Both the position numbers and the translations under genes were made by a program. From contig JAUCEF010000008.1 in NCBI GenBank assembly GCA_033558025.1, positions 496,001 to 560,000 of the forward strand: DNA of 64,000 bases, read 5' to 3'. Position 1 is the stretch's first letter. Each line of letters opens with the position of its first letter. This document shows positions 22,140 through 33,664 of this stretch, one piece after another. The stretch is from Phytophthora sp. 'mugwort'. Taxonomy: Eukaryota; Oomycota; Peronosporomycetes; Peronosporales; Peronosporaceae. The notes under the pieces were generated by a model that had not been told where the DNA came from, made no database searches, and saw nothing but the letters and a program-made list of their open reading frames with translations.

Positions 22140-22800
22140 CTCATAAGTTATCGCTGGGATGGGACTTTGCAATGCTTGCGGGGAAAATCATAGCTGCTGT
22201 AAGCTCGGATGTGACTAAAAACGATTCATTGTCTTAATTTCCGGCGCAACATCTGTTTTTGGTGCAACGATCAACCGACTACATATGTACATTAAATTTA
22301 AGTACTGTAGTATCATAGTAGACAGGTTTAACTTAGATCTTGTCTAATGAGTGGTTGTTGGTGTATTACTAATAGAGAAAAAGCACAGGGATTATATTAA
22401 TAATGCACAAGGTCAACACTATGTCGTATTAAATAGTAGCATTCACAGTGATTAGTAAGCACAGGGTTGAGGCAAATAGCGCTGCGCCTTAGGCTGAGGC
22501 TACGTACACAGTAAATAAAAACAACAATGAAACCAAGTATGTGTGTACCTCATTTTCCAACACGGATGGCATCGCGGGGGGTTGCTGTGCTTCGCTGCGC
22601 TCCGCAAAGGCATCGCTGCGCTCCTGTGAGGAAAATATTCTATGTTCGGCCCACTACAGTGCTTGGCTCGCTGGAATGCTCGGATCTGGGCCGCCTTCGC
22701 AAATAACGCGCGGACCTGCTTCGCGGGCACCCCGCGCGGGTTGGCTACGGCTACGCGATCTCGCAACGGCCTCTGATTATGACTTCCCCCCTCTCATGAA
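22140..22800. other. AT-rich spacer followed by a GC-rich block
   Basis: No gene is seen at 22140-22500. From about 22560 to 22770 the base composition flips to GC-rich, with repeated CGCTGCGCTCC and GCATCGCTGCGCTCC motifs, unlike either neighbour. No coding motif is recognised in any frame. Confidence 0.4.
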
Positions 22801-24060
22801 ACTGTGTACGATGCTACTCTCCTGCGTCTTAGCCGGTCACAACGACATAGAGCTCTCGCAGAAGCGGACAAGTCCAAACGGAAAACCTCTATCTCTCGAC
22901 TTTAGGTACATTGATTGCGACCGTGAGCTTTTATTAGAGGACGTTCGTGAGTGTGGTATTTGCTTGAGCGCGCCAAGCAAACGGACCCATTGTCTTGACT
23001 TGGAGTTAGGTTTTATAATGCTGGGGGCTGGGGGTGCAATGCTGATTATATAAGGTTTCTGTGCAAGTATTATCTATCAGATTTTTCACTGTTGCTCGAG
23101 GTTTTTAAAAAAGAACGACATAATCACAGACGAAGCAGTACGACTATCTCGACACCTCGTTCAACTAGTGGAAAGGGGGACGGACTGGTCGCGCCGACAA
23201 GAGATTCATGCATACATGTACTTAGCCGAAATGATGCGCTCCCTTTTAGATGCAGGGATATTTCCCTGATAAAAAGCTCGTTTGTTTCGTTGTGAAGAAG
23301 AGGTTAAACACATTTCGTGCACAGTAGAAGATGTAATTGCAATTCCTGAACTATTGTTGACGACCAGCTCATCGCTGCAAGACTATCAACTCGCTCAACC
23401 TATACTCGTTAGTAACACGTGAGATTACTATCGTATGTTGCTTCAGGGCCGTAACAAACTTTAAGATAGCACGCTGGATGTCCTGCTGCAGGAAGTATTT
23501 ATGTTGGCACGTGTTGAGTGCCCATCTAGCCATGTTACAGTTTTGGTTTACACTGTAGTTTTGTACAGGGCATGCGTTATTGCGACCGACTGGTTGTTCA
23601 AGAGACGAGCCAGTTGCACCCGATGAGACGCTCGAAAGTAAACATCTGTTTTTTTCGGCTCAGTTCGATCCGGTGTATAGCATACATCTTCCGGATAACG
23701 AGGGCACATCACCTTGCCGATCGGGTAGCTTTACAGAACTGCTTTTTTTACTGGCTAACTGACTCTTGATAGACTAAGGCCATTTCACTGGACCATCAGG
23801 TAGCTGTAGACAGCACACCGACCAAGGGTACTTCGTCATGTCCATCGGTTAGAGAGCTCTACGTAACCTGACGTTTTGGCAGACACGTAGACAACAAGCC
23901 AACGTGGAAGATACTGTATCAAAAAAGCTGAGTAAAAGTGTATTGAAAGTTATCACAAGAGCATACGAAGATAGCAGTATCGTAGATACTGCAACGTTTT
24001 CTTACGAAGCTCTCCAGCATCGCGGGGTCCATCCCACAGGCGTTGCTTCTGGTCTTCCAT
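22800..24060 (+). pseudogene. Eroded coding sequence of unknown origin
   Basis: Several plus-strand stretches have the look of protein code broken by stops. Examples are LSRHLVQLVERGTDWSRRQE near 23140, RCEEEVKHISCTVEDVIAIP near 23300, LLQEVFMLARVECPSSHVTV near 23490, and VEDTVSKKLSKSVLKVITRA near 23910-23970. They follow one another on one strand, so they may come from one ancient transposon protein. No family is recognised. Confidence 0.35.
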
Positions 24061-24099
24061 CAAGTTCTCGTTGAGAATGAGGTTTTTGCGGAGGTTAAT

Positions 24100-25259
24100 T
24101 TATTTCCCCGTTACATCCAGAATCCGGAGGATCATTTCGTCATCCTCGGCAAGTACCGCGAAAGCAACAGCCTGCTGCGGTTCGGACAGTTTGTCCATTG
24201 GTATCTTCATGTCATCCCATGTAATCTTTTGGTATTGATAGTCTATCACAAGTCCTTGCTGCCGCATAAAGTCCGTTCCATGTATCACCAGGTAAAGAAG
24301 CCTGTCGACGATCATGAAGTCTTGGGTGCACTGCCGTTTGGCCGTGAATTCTGGAAGCACAAATGGTAGCGAGGTCATTCCTATTACCTGCTGGAGCTCA
24401 TTATTAACGTTGCGGTACCAATGCTGTTGCTCCTTGGGAGTATACCACAACACTACTTCCTTGGCCACCAGTGATTGCGTTGTTCCAGTAGCCAAGAGGG
24501 CCGTAAGCGTCTGTGAGCTCATCGGGTGCTTGAGCGTGGCTTTAGTCTGTAGCGCCCTGCCATCCTTGACTTCCACGGCTGCGGCTTGATCATCCTCCGC
24601 GACCTGCCAGTACGGCAAGGGGTTCACAGCGCTTGTCCTCTAACTGGATGGCGACCGCGGTCTTTAACGTTTTCCAAAGCTTCCGCTCCTTGCGACTTTC
24701 TCGCTTTCTTCTGGTCGATTGCCATGTGTGATTTGAATCGCGGTGACGAAAGCAGTCCGCATCCTGGTGGGTTTTCCAGGCTTTGCCATTTACCTTACAA
24801 TACTCGCAACCTTCCTTCCCTTCCCGCGTCCGTTTCTTCTCCGTCTCGGTTTCTCCTTCTGCTCCTTACTGTATTCCATCTCTTTACCTTCTTCTTGTCC
24901 TGACTTCTCTTCTCTTTGTGAGAGCCGTCCTTCTCCGATCGTTGTTCGACGCGCTCACACTGCAAGTATCTTTCCCTCAGCTCGCGTAGATCCGTCCAAT
25001 AAGCTTGCTGGGGAACTACCTGTATTTGCCAGGCGCGTGGCATTCCGGCGCTAAAGACCATGTCGTGCCCATCGTCCGGCAGCATCCACCTTTCCAAACC
25101 TCGTAGATCCTCGAATGTCGCCGCACATTCCGCAACCGTTATGCCTCGGGTCTTCCCCAGCGCCTTGATCTCGTCATGTAGTTGCTTTCTCGTGCCTAAG
25201 GGGCAATAACGTCCCGTCAGGACATCCATCGCTCTCACGACAGCCCTCCATGGTTCCAC
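24100..25259 (-). pseudogene. Ty3/gypsy gag-protease fragment
   Basis: A Gag segment (TGRYCPLGTRKQLHDEIKAL, AECAATFEDLRGLERWMLPD, ending in a Lys/Arg-rich tail) at 24795-25259 is followed by a retropepsin-like domain at 24100-24627. The active-site loop reads LLATGTTQSLV where LLDTG or LLDSG is expected, so the catalytic Asp is Ala. The downstream part (FMIVDRLLYLVIHGTDFMRQ, KITWDD) fits the second half of the protease. No RT, integrase or LTRs follow, so this is a truncated element. It is a different lineage from the element at 4.7-11.3 kb. Confidence 0.7.
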
Positions 25260-26151
25260 CCCGTCCGCGCAGAGTGTTGCTTAGGTATTCGTGAAAATGT
25301 CCAGATCGCGTCCGTGCAACAGCTGGTAGATCACCTCATGCAAGCCATTCACCGATAGATCCGAGTCATCCATGTCCGGAAAGACGCATAGGCGATTGAC
25401 CTCCCCTGAAACTGTAGCTATGTCTTCCAGTCGCTTCTCGCAAATGGGGCAACCTCCTTGACGCCTTTGAAGCGTCCGCGCGACTTGAACTTCACCGTCA
25501 GGCGCCGTGTTCTCCTTCTTGATTGTTCATAGCACAAAAATGAAATTTCAATTTGCTCTACCTCTCGAGGTAAGTTGTAGACTGCATGGCCGCCGAAGCT
25601 GGCTTAGTCAAGTATCTTCAATCTAGTCTAGAACCTCCTTTCAGTCAACACACATCTTTTTTCGGTCAACAGACACCTTCTCTTGGTCATCAACATGTTC
25701 TACTGGAGCTTTCCTATTCTGTCGCCCGGGAACTTTCTTCAGTAGACACAACATTCCGTTTCCTTCTGGCGCAGCACATCGGACTCTAGTAGTCGGCATG
25801 AGATAAGTGGCTTGAAAATCAATTCATCGCTCCCTTCGCGTGAAAGATACAACTGAATATACTCGGCAAGTCTTGCAACGTTGTACGCAGTAGATAACAT
25901 TAACTGCAGTAAGAGGCTGTCCTATAATAACTGAATATACTGCTAGTGATACGATAGTGACCGACTACTAAGATAAGATACCCGCTCTTCGAGAAAATCG
26001 GTCAGCAATGGTGCCAAAACATTGGATGCCTTCATTCGGCTGTCTCGCCTCTTCATCACCTTCCTGAATGCTCGACGCTCACTTTTCTCACAAGCATCCG
26101 ATAACAGCCAGACCAGCAAAACTACCAAAATGATAATGGTTTGTATTTGGA

Positions 26152-26190
<39 letters not shown>

Positions 26191-26719
26191 TGTACCGCGA
26201 AGTTTAATGCGTGCTGAAGCGTTCGGAAAGATGCTTATCTTACGGGCTTGAACTGCTTTTCAAAGTCAAGCACAAAGAACGAAAGCACCCTGGTAAAATT
26301 ATATTTTCAGACCTGCTTGCAGTGCGTAAGGTCGATAGCCAGCTCGAAGACAATGAACAACCAAGTACCCGAAGACGTAGGATTCCGATGAGAGTGAACG
26401 GGTGATGGAAGGTATCACAGTGGATATCTAACACCAACAAATGATATATTAATACTACGTAGTATTAATAGTATATCGTTTCCTTATGGGCGTAATATGC
26501 TCTCAAAGTGATTATAAAATCATCACTAATTTAAAATGGCACTCGTTATTTAGCCTGACTGGGGGACATGTGACGAGGCATATTTAACCGATCGTGACCG
26601 TCTGCAGCCCGAATATGCCCGACTCATGAAAAAGTCGGACAATGTCATCAAGTGATGTGTGAGCAAAGTATACGTGCCCATTATGTATATTCGGATAGCG
26701 ATTTCAGCGACTTTGAGCG
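25260..26719. other. Transposon-poor spacer with simple repeats
   Basis: No gene is supported. It contains an (AT)16 microsatellite at 26155-26186 and a perfect 24-bp palindrome at 26447-26470 centred on ACGT. The sequence right up to 26735 continues at 34139 beyond the LINE. Confidence 0.4.
26155..26186. repeat. (AT)16 microsatellite
   Basis: An uninterrupted run of AT dinucleotides within otherwise non-coding DNA. Confidence 0.95.
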
Positions 26720-27048
26720 ACGATGACCCCCTAGATTAACAAAAATACATTACACTTTAAGGCTAGTAAGCAACCTACTTAGCTACCCTACTTGCTATTT
26801 GGGATCGATTTGGGTCATGTGGACCCAAAACTTGGGTACGAAGTATCCAATTGGTGTCCAAAAAGGTCCATTTTCTCGAAAGTGGGTACCCTGAAAGACC
26901 CATTTTAGTGTCCAGGAGGAAATCGGTGGACGTCCCGAGACGTCTCTGGGCCGAGTTGGACATTTGCAGTACCTTTCCGATGGGGTCTATACAAAAACCA
27001 AGTATAACCCGATGAACCAGGTGGTGGTGAGCCATCTACTTCTAGTGA

Positions 27049-27121
27049 GCTCAGATAGCTCAGCTGGTTAAGCATCCAGTGTCGGACTGAAGCGGCCAGG
27101 GTTCAATCCCTGGGCCGACCA
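27049..27121 (+). repeat. tRNA-like sequence inside the LINE 3' region, antisense to it
   Basis: The plus strand has an A box (TAGCTCAGCTGGTTA), a perfect T arm with B box (CCAGGGTTCAATCCCTGG) and a partly paired acceptor stem. Anticodon loop position 33 is G rather than T and the D stem is imperfect, so it is not a standard tRNA. It lies antisense to the LINE transcript. It may be a SINE inserted in the LINE, or part of the LINE 3' region itself. Confidence 0.55.
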
Positions 27122-27921
27122 GACCTTTCGGACGATGGTTGGGATTTGGCCGCGAAGGTTGGGATATCTGGGCTTGTGACTGGACTGGTGGTCTTGGGGG
27201 CTACTGGGCGCCGTCTCATGGGCTGTAGGCCTGGAAGCACGGTTAGACCGGTAGTTCTTGAGACTGCTTGACCGGGCACTTCAGTAGGAGAGATGCGGGT
27301 CGTGGTTTAGAGGGGCAAAGCCTCCCAGTCGTCGTCTCATGGGTTTGTAGGCCTGGTAGTACGCGCGGCTATGGAGTGTGGCGCCGTTCTAGACCTCGAT
27401 CCAAAGAGTAGTCCAGTGCTGTCGTGCATGCCATAACACGCGTAAGCGTCTGTAGCGTGTCGCGTTCTTCACCCGCCTGTCCGCCAACGTGGGGCCCCGC
27501 CTGGGTTCAAAAATCCACACCGTCTTCGGGTACAGCAGACATAAGGCAACGCCCGCTAAGCGATCGGCAAATGAAGCCGGGAACTTGGCGTATGGGCGTG
27601 AAAGTGGTGGAGACTGAAGACAATAATGGCCGAGCACGCCAGCGGCGGATTGTAAGACATCAGGATGAAGCCTTGAGCTTGTGGCCTTACCTTCGGGCCA
27701 CAGGCGTCTCTTCCCGGCTGCGTTTCAACATGGCCGTGGGAAAGGAGCCCCGCTGACGGGTTCCACCCCGCAATCGCTTGGATCTGCAGTCGTGAAGGGC
27801 GCCAACGCTCCGGACGTCTCTTCCCTGTCGCGGTTCAACATGTCGCGAGTAAGGGGTCTCACTGACGGGCTTCCGCCTCGTGGTCGCTTGGGCCATTGGC
27901 GTGGAAGGGTGCCGACACAGG

Positions 27922-27969
27922 CAGTCCTCGCAATAAGGTGTGTAGTTTCCTACTCACCTGCGAGGACTG
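27922..27969. repeat. 48-nt stem-loop in the LINE 3' region
   Basis: Arms CAGTCCTCGC and GCGAGGACTG pair perfectly. Inside them AGGTGTGTAG pairs with CTACTCACCT with one mismatch, around a TTTC loop; a 4-nt bulge (AATA) separates the two helices. It would fold in RNA from either strand and lies just after the end of ORF2. Confidence 0.7.
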
Positions 27970-27996
27970 TCTTATTGCTTGCGCCTGGGTTGCCTG

Positions 27997-30900
27997 TCAT
28001 AAGGCAGCAACATGAAGGTCAATCAGGACGTGCACTCGAGCCTTGATGGCGATGAGACTTGGTTTATACTCGTGGAAGCGGATGTCATTGCGGTGCGTCC
28101 ATAGGCAGCGAAGTACCACAACTCTCACTATGTGGAAGACCGCAAAGAGGCTGTAACCAAAGTCCTTTTTGGCTCGGGGCGTAGGCATGATGTCCGCGAA
28201 GTAGACCACAGTCGCCCACCCAATGGGAGACTCAAATCGCTGGAACACCTCAAGCCATTCCACCCATACGGCTGCCGCAAAGTCACAATACCAAAAGAGA
28301 TGGAAGACGGTTTCAATGACTCCACACCCATGATGGCAGCGAGTCATAGCGCCTTGCACGTGCTGCAGCCTAAAGCCCACCCAAAGTGCGTTGTGCTGAA
28401 TTCTGTACACGTTCACCGGTAGTACGTGCTTGTTCATCTTTAGGTCCCTGCCCCATACCTTTGCGGGAGGCGCTTGTTCAAGGGCAAGTGCAGTCGTTGG
28501 CAGGCCGGGTACCTTGTACTGAACCAGGAGCTTGCGTATTAACGACACCGTGAGATCAGCGACTTCATAGCCACTGAAGCTCCAAGCATGGAGTGCGCAG
28601 CCGTAGCGTGGCTTGGGGCGGGTCCAATGAGCATGTTGGCCAATGGTCGTAATAGCGAGTCAATCTTAGTTAAGAAAGACCCGCAGAAGCTCACGCTGTT
28701 AGCACGCCCAGGCTGGCCATGCTCACGGTTGACTTGGATAGCTTGGCGGCTTGAGGCGGGTATCCACTAAGCTCAAACAAATCAGATATCCGATAAACCT
28801 TTTAGCGAATAAGGTCTTGGACAATGCCAGGTTTGCGGCTCGCAGGGTCTTGGGCGTCTTGGTTGCAGTCGTGATATCCACGTTGTCCAGCAGCGGCCAT
28901 GTCAACTTGTCAAACTTGGTCATGTTGCGAGTGATCTTGAGGCGCAGTTTGGTATTCCAAAGGAAGAGAACATGGTGCCAATACAAGCCAAGCGGTCTCC
29001 ATCGTCTTAGCCGTCGAGACACCACATGTGAGGGCTATTCCAGACCGGCACGTACAGGATGTCAAAGTCGCGTCCCCAAGGTTTCATCACGGAGTCAAAC
29101 AGCGCAATGACTGGGGCGGCCCATGAGGGTACATCATCCGATGACGGGCGTACGGCCATGAGCAGCTTGCAGAGCATGTGTAGTTGGAGTCCCTCGATCA
29201 TCGAATTCACATGCGTTAAGCCGAGGCCTCCCATGTGCATGGGCAACGTCCACCAAGCTTGGGGCACGATGTTCGACGTAGAAGACTAGGTCACGAACTG
29301 TACTATCATATCCTGGACTTGGTCTTGGAAACCAGTTTCAGGTATGTAGCAGACACTGGCCGTGTATCAGAGAACAGGCAAGATGACCTGTTGTAGGATG
29401 ACCGCTTGTCCTCGCAGAGTGCGTGCCCGGTACTTCCACAGTGAACATCTTGTCTACATGTCCGCCAATATGTGCTGTAGTCGTGCCGTGTCCGTGACCT
29501 TGGGACCGTAGTATATACCAAGCCGTTTGGCCGAGTCGTTGTTCCCAACAACCTTTAGTCCCAATTGCTGTAGTGCCTTACGGATGCTGTCGGTTACACT
29601 GTTCCAGGGGTGGAACGGCAGCACCACAGTCTTGTTTTTTGTTCAGCTCTATGCCCGATGCCTCACAGAAGATATTCACCAAGTCCAGTAGCCGCTGAGT
29701 ATCCCGCAGGTTCCTCAGTAGTCCAGTGCAGTCATCAGCAAAGCTGATAACTGTATGGACCACACCGAAGAGTCTCCACACCGAAGTCCAGCATTCTTTA
29801 TCTTGGCGCGAATCAAGTTCAGCAAAGTTTCCACGTAAAGCACGAACAGACCCGGGGAGAGAGGGTCTCCTTGCCGCACGCCTCTCCCTAATTCAAAGGA
29901 CGAAGTGGGCTACCGTTGAATAGTAGCGCCACCAAAGTCCCAGGAAACATCACACGTACCCAGCGACGAAACACTTCGCCGAAGCGGAAGTGCTCGAGGA
30001 TCATGTCAAGGGCATCTCACACCATGCTGTCCAAGGCCTTGGCAAAGTCGAGCAAGATAGCACCAGCCACCGCGTCATCATCTTCACACACTTTCATGAG
30101 TGCTTGAAGCCGCAGGTGAGTATGACGAATATCGCGCCCAGACACGAAGCCATACTGGTCAGAGAATAGGAGACTATCTAAGACAGTTCCCAGACGGTAT
30201 GCCAATATCTTGGGGTCCATCTTGGCATCGACGTTGAGGAGGGTAATGGGTCTGTAGTTCCCAGGCTCTTTGCGGTCTCCCTTCCTGTATAGCAAGCAGA
30301 CTTGGCCGCAACGCTGGAACTTGGACATCCTGCCTTTCTCCAGTTGAGCCGCGTAGACAATCTCCAGGATACGGCTCCAAAGCGGCACATCAGTTAGGTA
30401 GTAGGACAGGGGTAACTCATCGGGTCCTGGTGCCTTCCCCGACGACGTATGCTTGATAGCTCAGTACAAATCATTTGCTGTGAGTGGACTGTCAAGATAG
30501 GCAGCTCGCTTCGGCGTCAGATGCTTGGACGTGTGTTCAAGGATCTGGGCCAGCTTGATGCGATCCCATTTCGGCTTGCCATGATGGAACTCCCTTGAAG
30601 GTGAACGATAGATCCCGGACCAAAACTGGTTGATCTCCTGGCACATGACTTCCAACTCCTCCGGCGAATTGACAGGAATCGGAGTGCTGCGCAGGATCTG
30701 AGGCGGTCGAAAGAAGTACTTGGTACCTCGCTCAGAATCATGGAGGTCGGAAGCAAACTTCTTCTTCGATGCGTAGAACTTTTTCACCTTCATCTTGACC
30801 TCCAGTAGTGCCCTCTTTTCAGTCAGCCGCCGTCGTTGATCATGGGTAGGCTCCGTCGCTTGGCGGTGCTGCAGATCATTGATTTCCAGGTGCAGTTCGT

Positions 30901-31801
30901 CAAGTTCGCGCTGGCGAGCATTCTTCTGGGATTCGAATAGCTCGTGCAGGAAGATGTTGTCGCGACGCTTGTGCTCGTCGAGTAGGCAGCCCGGGTTGTA
31001 GTGGGAGTCCGTTGGTGCATGGAGCATGTCTGCCAACTTGATCAGCGATTCTTGGAGATACTGCTGCGCTTCAGGAAGCTGGACGACCCATTCTGGGCAG
31101 CGCCAGGGGGGTCTCCTAGCCGGCCGAAAGACAGCAGATCCGAGTCGAAAGTCGATGCCGCAGTGGTCACCCATATTGGAGCGATTGCGAAAGTCGTGTA
31201 GAATGATCTGCAAGGCCGAGTGGAAGAGCTGGGAGCTTAGCATCACGTAGTCTAACCTTGAGCTGGAGTTGGGGCTGTGAACTCGACGAGCGTCGGATGT
31301 TCCAGGCGCCATGCATCCACAACGTTGGTAGCTTGCATCCAGTCCAGCAGCTCGTCGAAGTCTCTTGGAAGGTGCTTAAAGAAGGTTGGTCGCTTCTGGC
31401 CTTTAACGGGGGCATACACCACATGAATGTACGTCTCTTTCGAGTCCAGAGTGCCTGGTAGTAGTAAGTACCGATTCATCATATCAGCCGAACTAACATG
31501 ACGGAGGGTAACGTCTTGGATATTTTGAACAGGGCATGTCGGCGTGAGTAGTAAGCCTACACCAGCGTGCCCTGCATGTAGTCATATGTTCTTGCGACCA
31601 AAAGCTGGAATTAAACCGCGAGGTTTGCCTCCAGATCTGTTTGAAGCGCCCGATGAAGCACGTCTCCTGAAGACCGATCATGTGAAAGGTCTTAGAGAAG
31701 TACTGGAGCGAGCTCCTTGAGGTCCGGTTCATGCCGTTAGCGTTCAGCGAGAACCCTCTCAGGGTCTTATTCCCATTAGAGAGAAGGGCTACCCGAGTTG
31801 G
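27997..31801 (-). pseudogene. LINE ORF2: endonuclease, reverse transcriptase, zinc-binding C-terminus
   Basis: An endonuclease start (LRGFSLNANGMN, FHMIGLQETCF) lies near 31660-31750. It is followed by YIHVVYAPVKGQKRPTFFKH and the C-terminal endonuclease motif SRLDYVMLSSQLF with MGDHCGIDF near 31170-31260. RT motifs are KGDRKEPGNYRPITLLNVDA near 30250-30300, DQYGFVSGRDIRHTHLRLQA, and the catalytic FADDCTG near 29735, where Thr or other residues are usual after FADD. A zf-RVT-type end (CHHGCGVIETVFHLFWYCDF) lies near 28310-28350. Frames shift at several points. The enzyme would nick target DNA and prime reverse transcription on it. Confidence 0.85.
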
Positions 31802-33664
31802 CTACTGCCGAAGCCGCTTGCTGGAGATCAGCGATGCATTGGCGTAAATCGTCCGGCAACGGGCCATCACAAGGAGTCGAGTTGCCAACGGCGAGGTTAC
31901 CAGTACCCCTAGGGTGCGATCGTCCCAGAGGTGCCACATCGGATGGGGCAGCGTAGTAGCTTCTTGTTGGATTAGAGCGCAGATCTTGATCGGATCCATA
32001 TAGATGCTTGGAGCAATCACTTGCAACGCAATATCAAACTCGGCCAGCCGCGTTTGGAGCCAGAACTCGTTTGGGGTAGAGCAAAGGCTCTGCAGCACGA
32101 CTTCTGGGCTTAGGTCGTCGGCGTCCGAGAAGAGCTCGGCCAACTTTTCTTGAGCGAGTAGTCCTTCGCCGAGGAGTCGAGCTTCGTGGAGATCATTCGG
32201 AGTACTGCGTGGCCAAACGTCTTGCTTCGAAGATGCTGGTAGTTACCGGGAGCCGAGGTGTCCAATAAAAAGCGATGGACACTAGGCTGGGCTTGGATCC
32301 CGTACAAGCTGTTGTCGGCATCTGAGGTGCTCGAGAACTCCGTCAGATACGATTCGATGACGATGCAGAGGTCATTGAGGGTGATCGTCTCTGCAGGATA
32401 TTTGATCGCGAGCGCTGTTGAGTATCTTTTCGGCAGGCTTGGACAGCTTGACATACGAGGCAACCAGGGAGGGCGGGATCTGAGTACTGTCCCATGGAGT
32501 CATATCCTGATCACGTTGGGACATTGCCATCATCTCCCTCACTCAGTCACTCATGCTGGTTGGTGGATGCCAGCACTGGATAGCCAGTCTGGGACGGGGG
32601 TAGTGCCTTTGTCTTGGCCGTGGGAGCGGACATCTTGCCAAAGACAAGTCGCTTGGCGCGCAAGATACGCGCCGGCTCCTGGTCCGTTCACTTGATCGAG
32701 CCAGTGGGGAAATTTGGAGGTTCTTCGTCCGACGGCCAGATAGAATTGGGCTGGACTATGATCCCGTCTTCAATAGTTTCTCCTTCAACACCTTCCGTGG
32801 TGCTGCCTGAACTGGCTTTCGAGTCACTCATTTCTGAGCCATTAGGCTCGGATGGCTCGTACTCGGCTTCCGACGTTTCCATAGGCGTGACATTGGCTTC
32901 GGCGCTCGTGGCAACAGCAGGCTTCGAAGAAGCCTGATGTGCCGCATGGTCGACCGACTTAGATGATGATGGGTGAGCCTTGCGTTTCTCGTGCATCGCC
33001 TTCAGGAAAGGCGGCGTGCCGTGGTTGAACGCACGGATGCGGTGATTGACCACCGCGTATCCATGGTCACCGAACTTGATTTCTCGCAACGGCGTCGTTG
33101 GCGTAAGCATCAGCGAGTCGGGCGGGGACTTGTGGTTGAAGTACACTCGGCGGCTGCGTGACTTCAGACCGCGGATCGTACGACTAGGCAGATGAACACC
33201 GATGGTGTCCCATGTGCGGCGAACCAGTCGTAGATCTCGCTGTCATCGACCTCGTCAAGCAAGCGCTGCAAGTCGACATAGTACCCGCTGGAGTACTTGG
33301 AGTACGGTTGAACCCGATAGTTTCGGTCGCAGATCGACAGCGTCTGGCCACCCAAGTTGGATGCGACAGCTTGATCAGTGCATACAAAGCTGATGCCAGC
33401 GTTCCGGATGGTTTTGAAATCGCGCAGATGGCTGACGTTGGCCGACCAGATGGCCGGTTGTGTATCCGATCCGAGCGAGGTCATGATCTCCGTATCCGAG
33501 AACGTGGCGGTCAGGTCTCGCACAGGAATCCACATGGAGTAGGTCAACTCACTCGAGACGAGCTGGGGAACTCCACGTAAAGCAGCTGCTTTCTTGTCAT
33601 CGGCGTTGCGCTCGGGATCCAACATGGCCTTTTCCGTTGACGCGAGCACGTCATCGGTGGGCAT
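31802..33664 (-). pseudogene. LINE ORF1 protein
   Basis: From the ATG at 33664 (MPTDDVLASTEKAMLDPERN) the frame runs to 33164. A single frameshift near 33170 leads into the next part (VYFNHKSPPDSLMLTPTTPL, then VVNHRIRAFNHGTPPFLKAM) with an acidic Ser/Glu-rich tail to 32688. Further pieces (ETITLNDLCIVIESYLTEFS; RLAEFDIALQVIAPSIYMD) continue to a TAG at 31802-31804. No RRM or zinc knuckle is certain. The position before the endonuclease identifies it as ORF1, which in LINEs packages the RNA. A longer open frame without ATG extends upstream to about 33820. Confidence 0.65.

Noticed and set aside
27049..27121. A functional tRNA gene
   Set aside because: G at position 33, an incomplete acceptor stem and a defective D stem.
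27424..28046. Plus-strand frames over the LINE 3' region
   Set aside because: They are antisense to the LINE and carry no motif.
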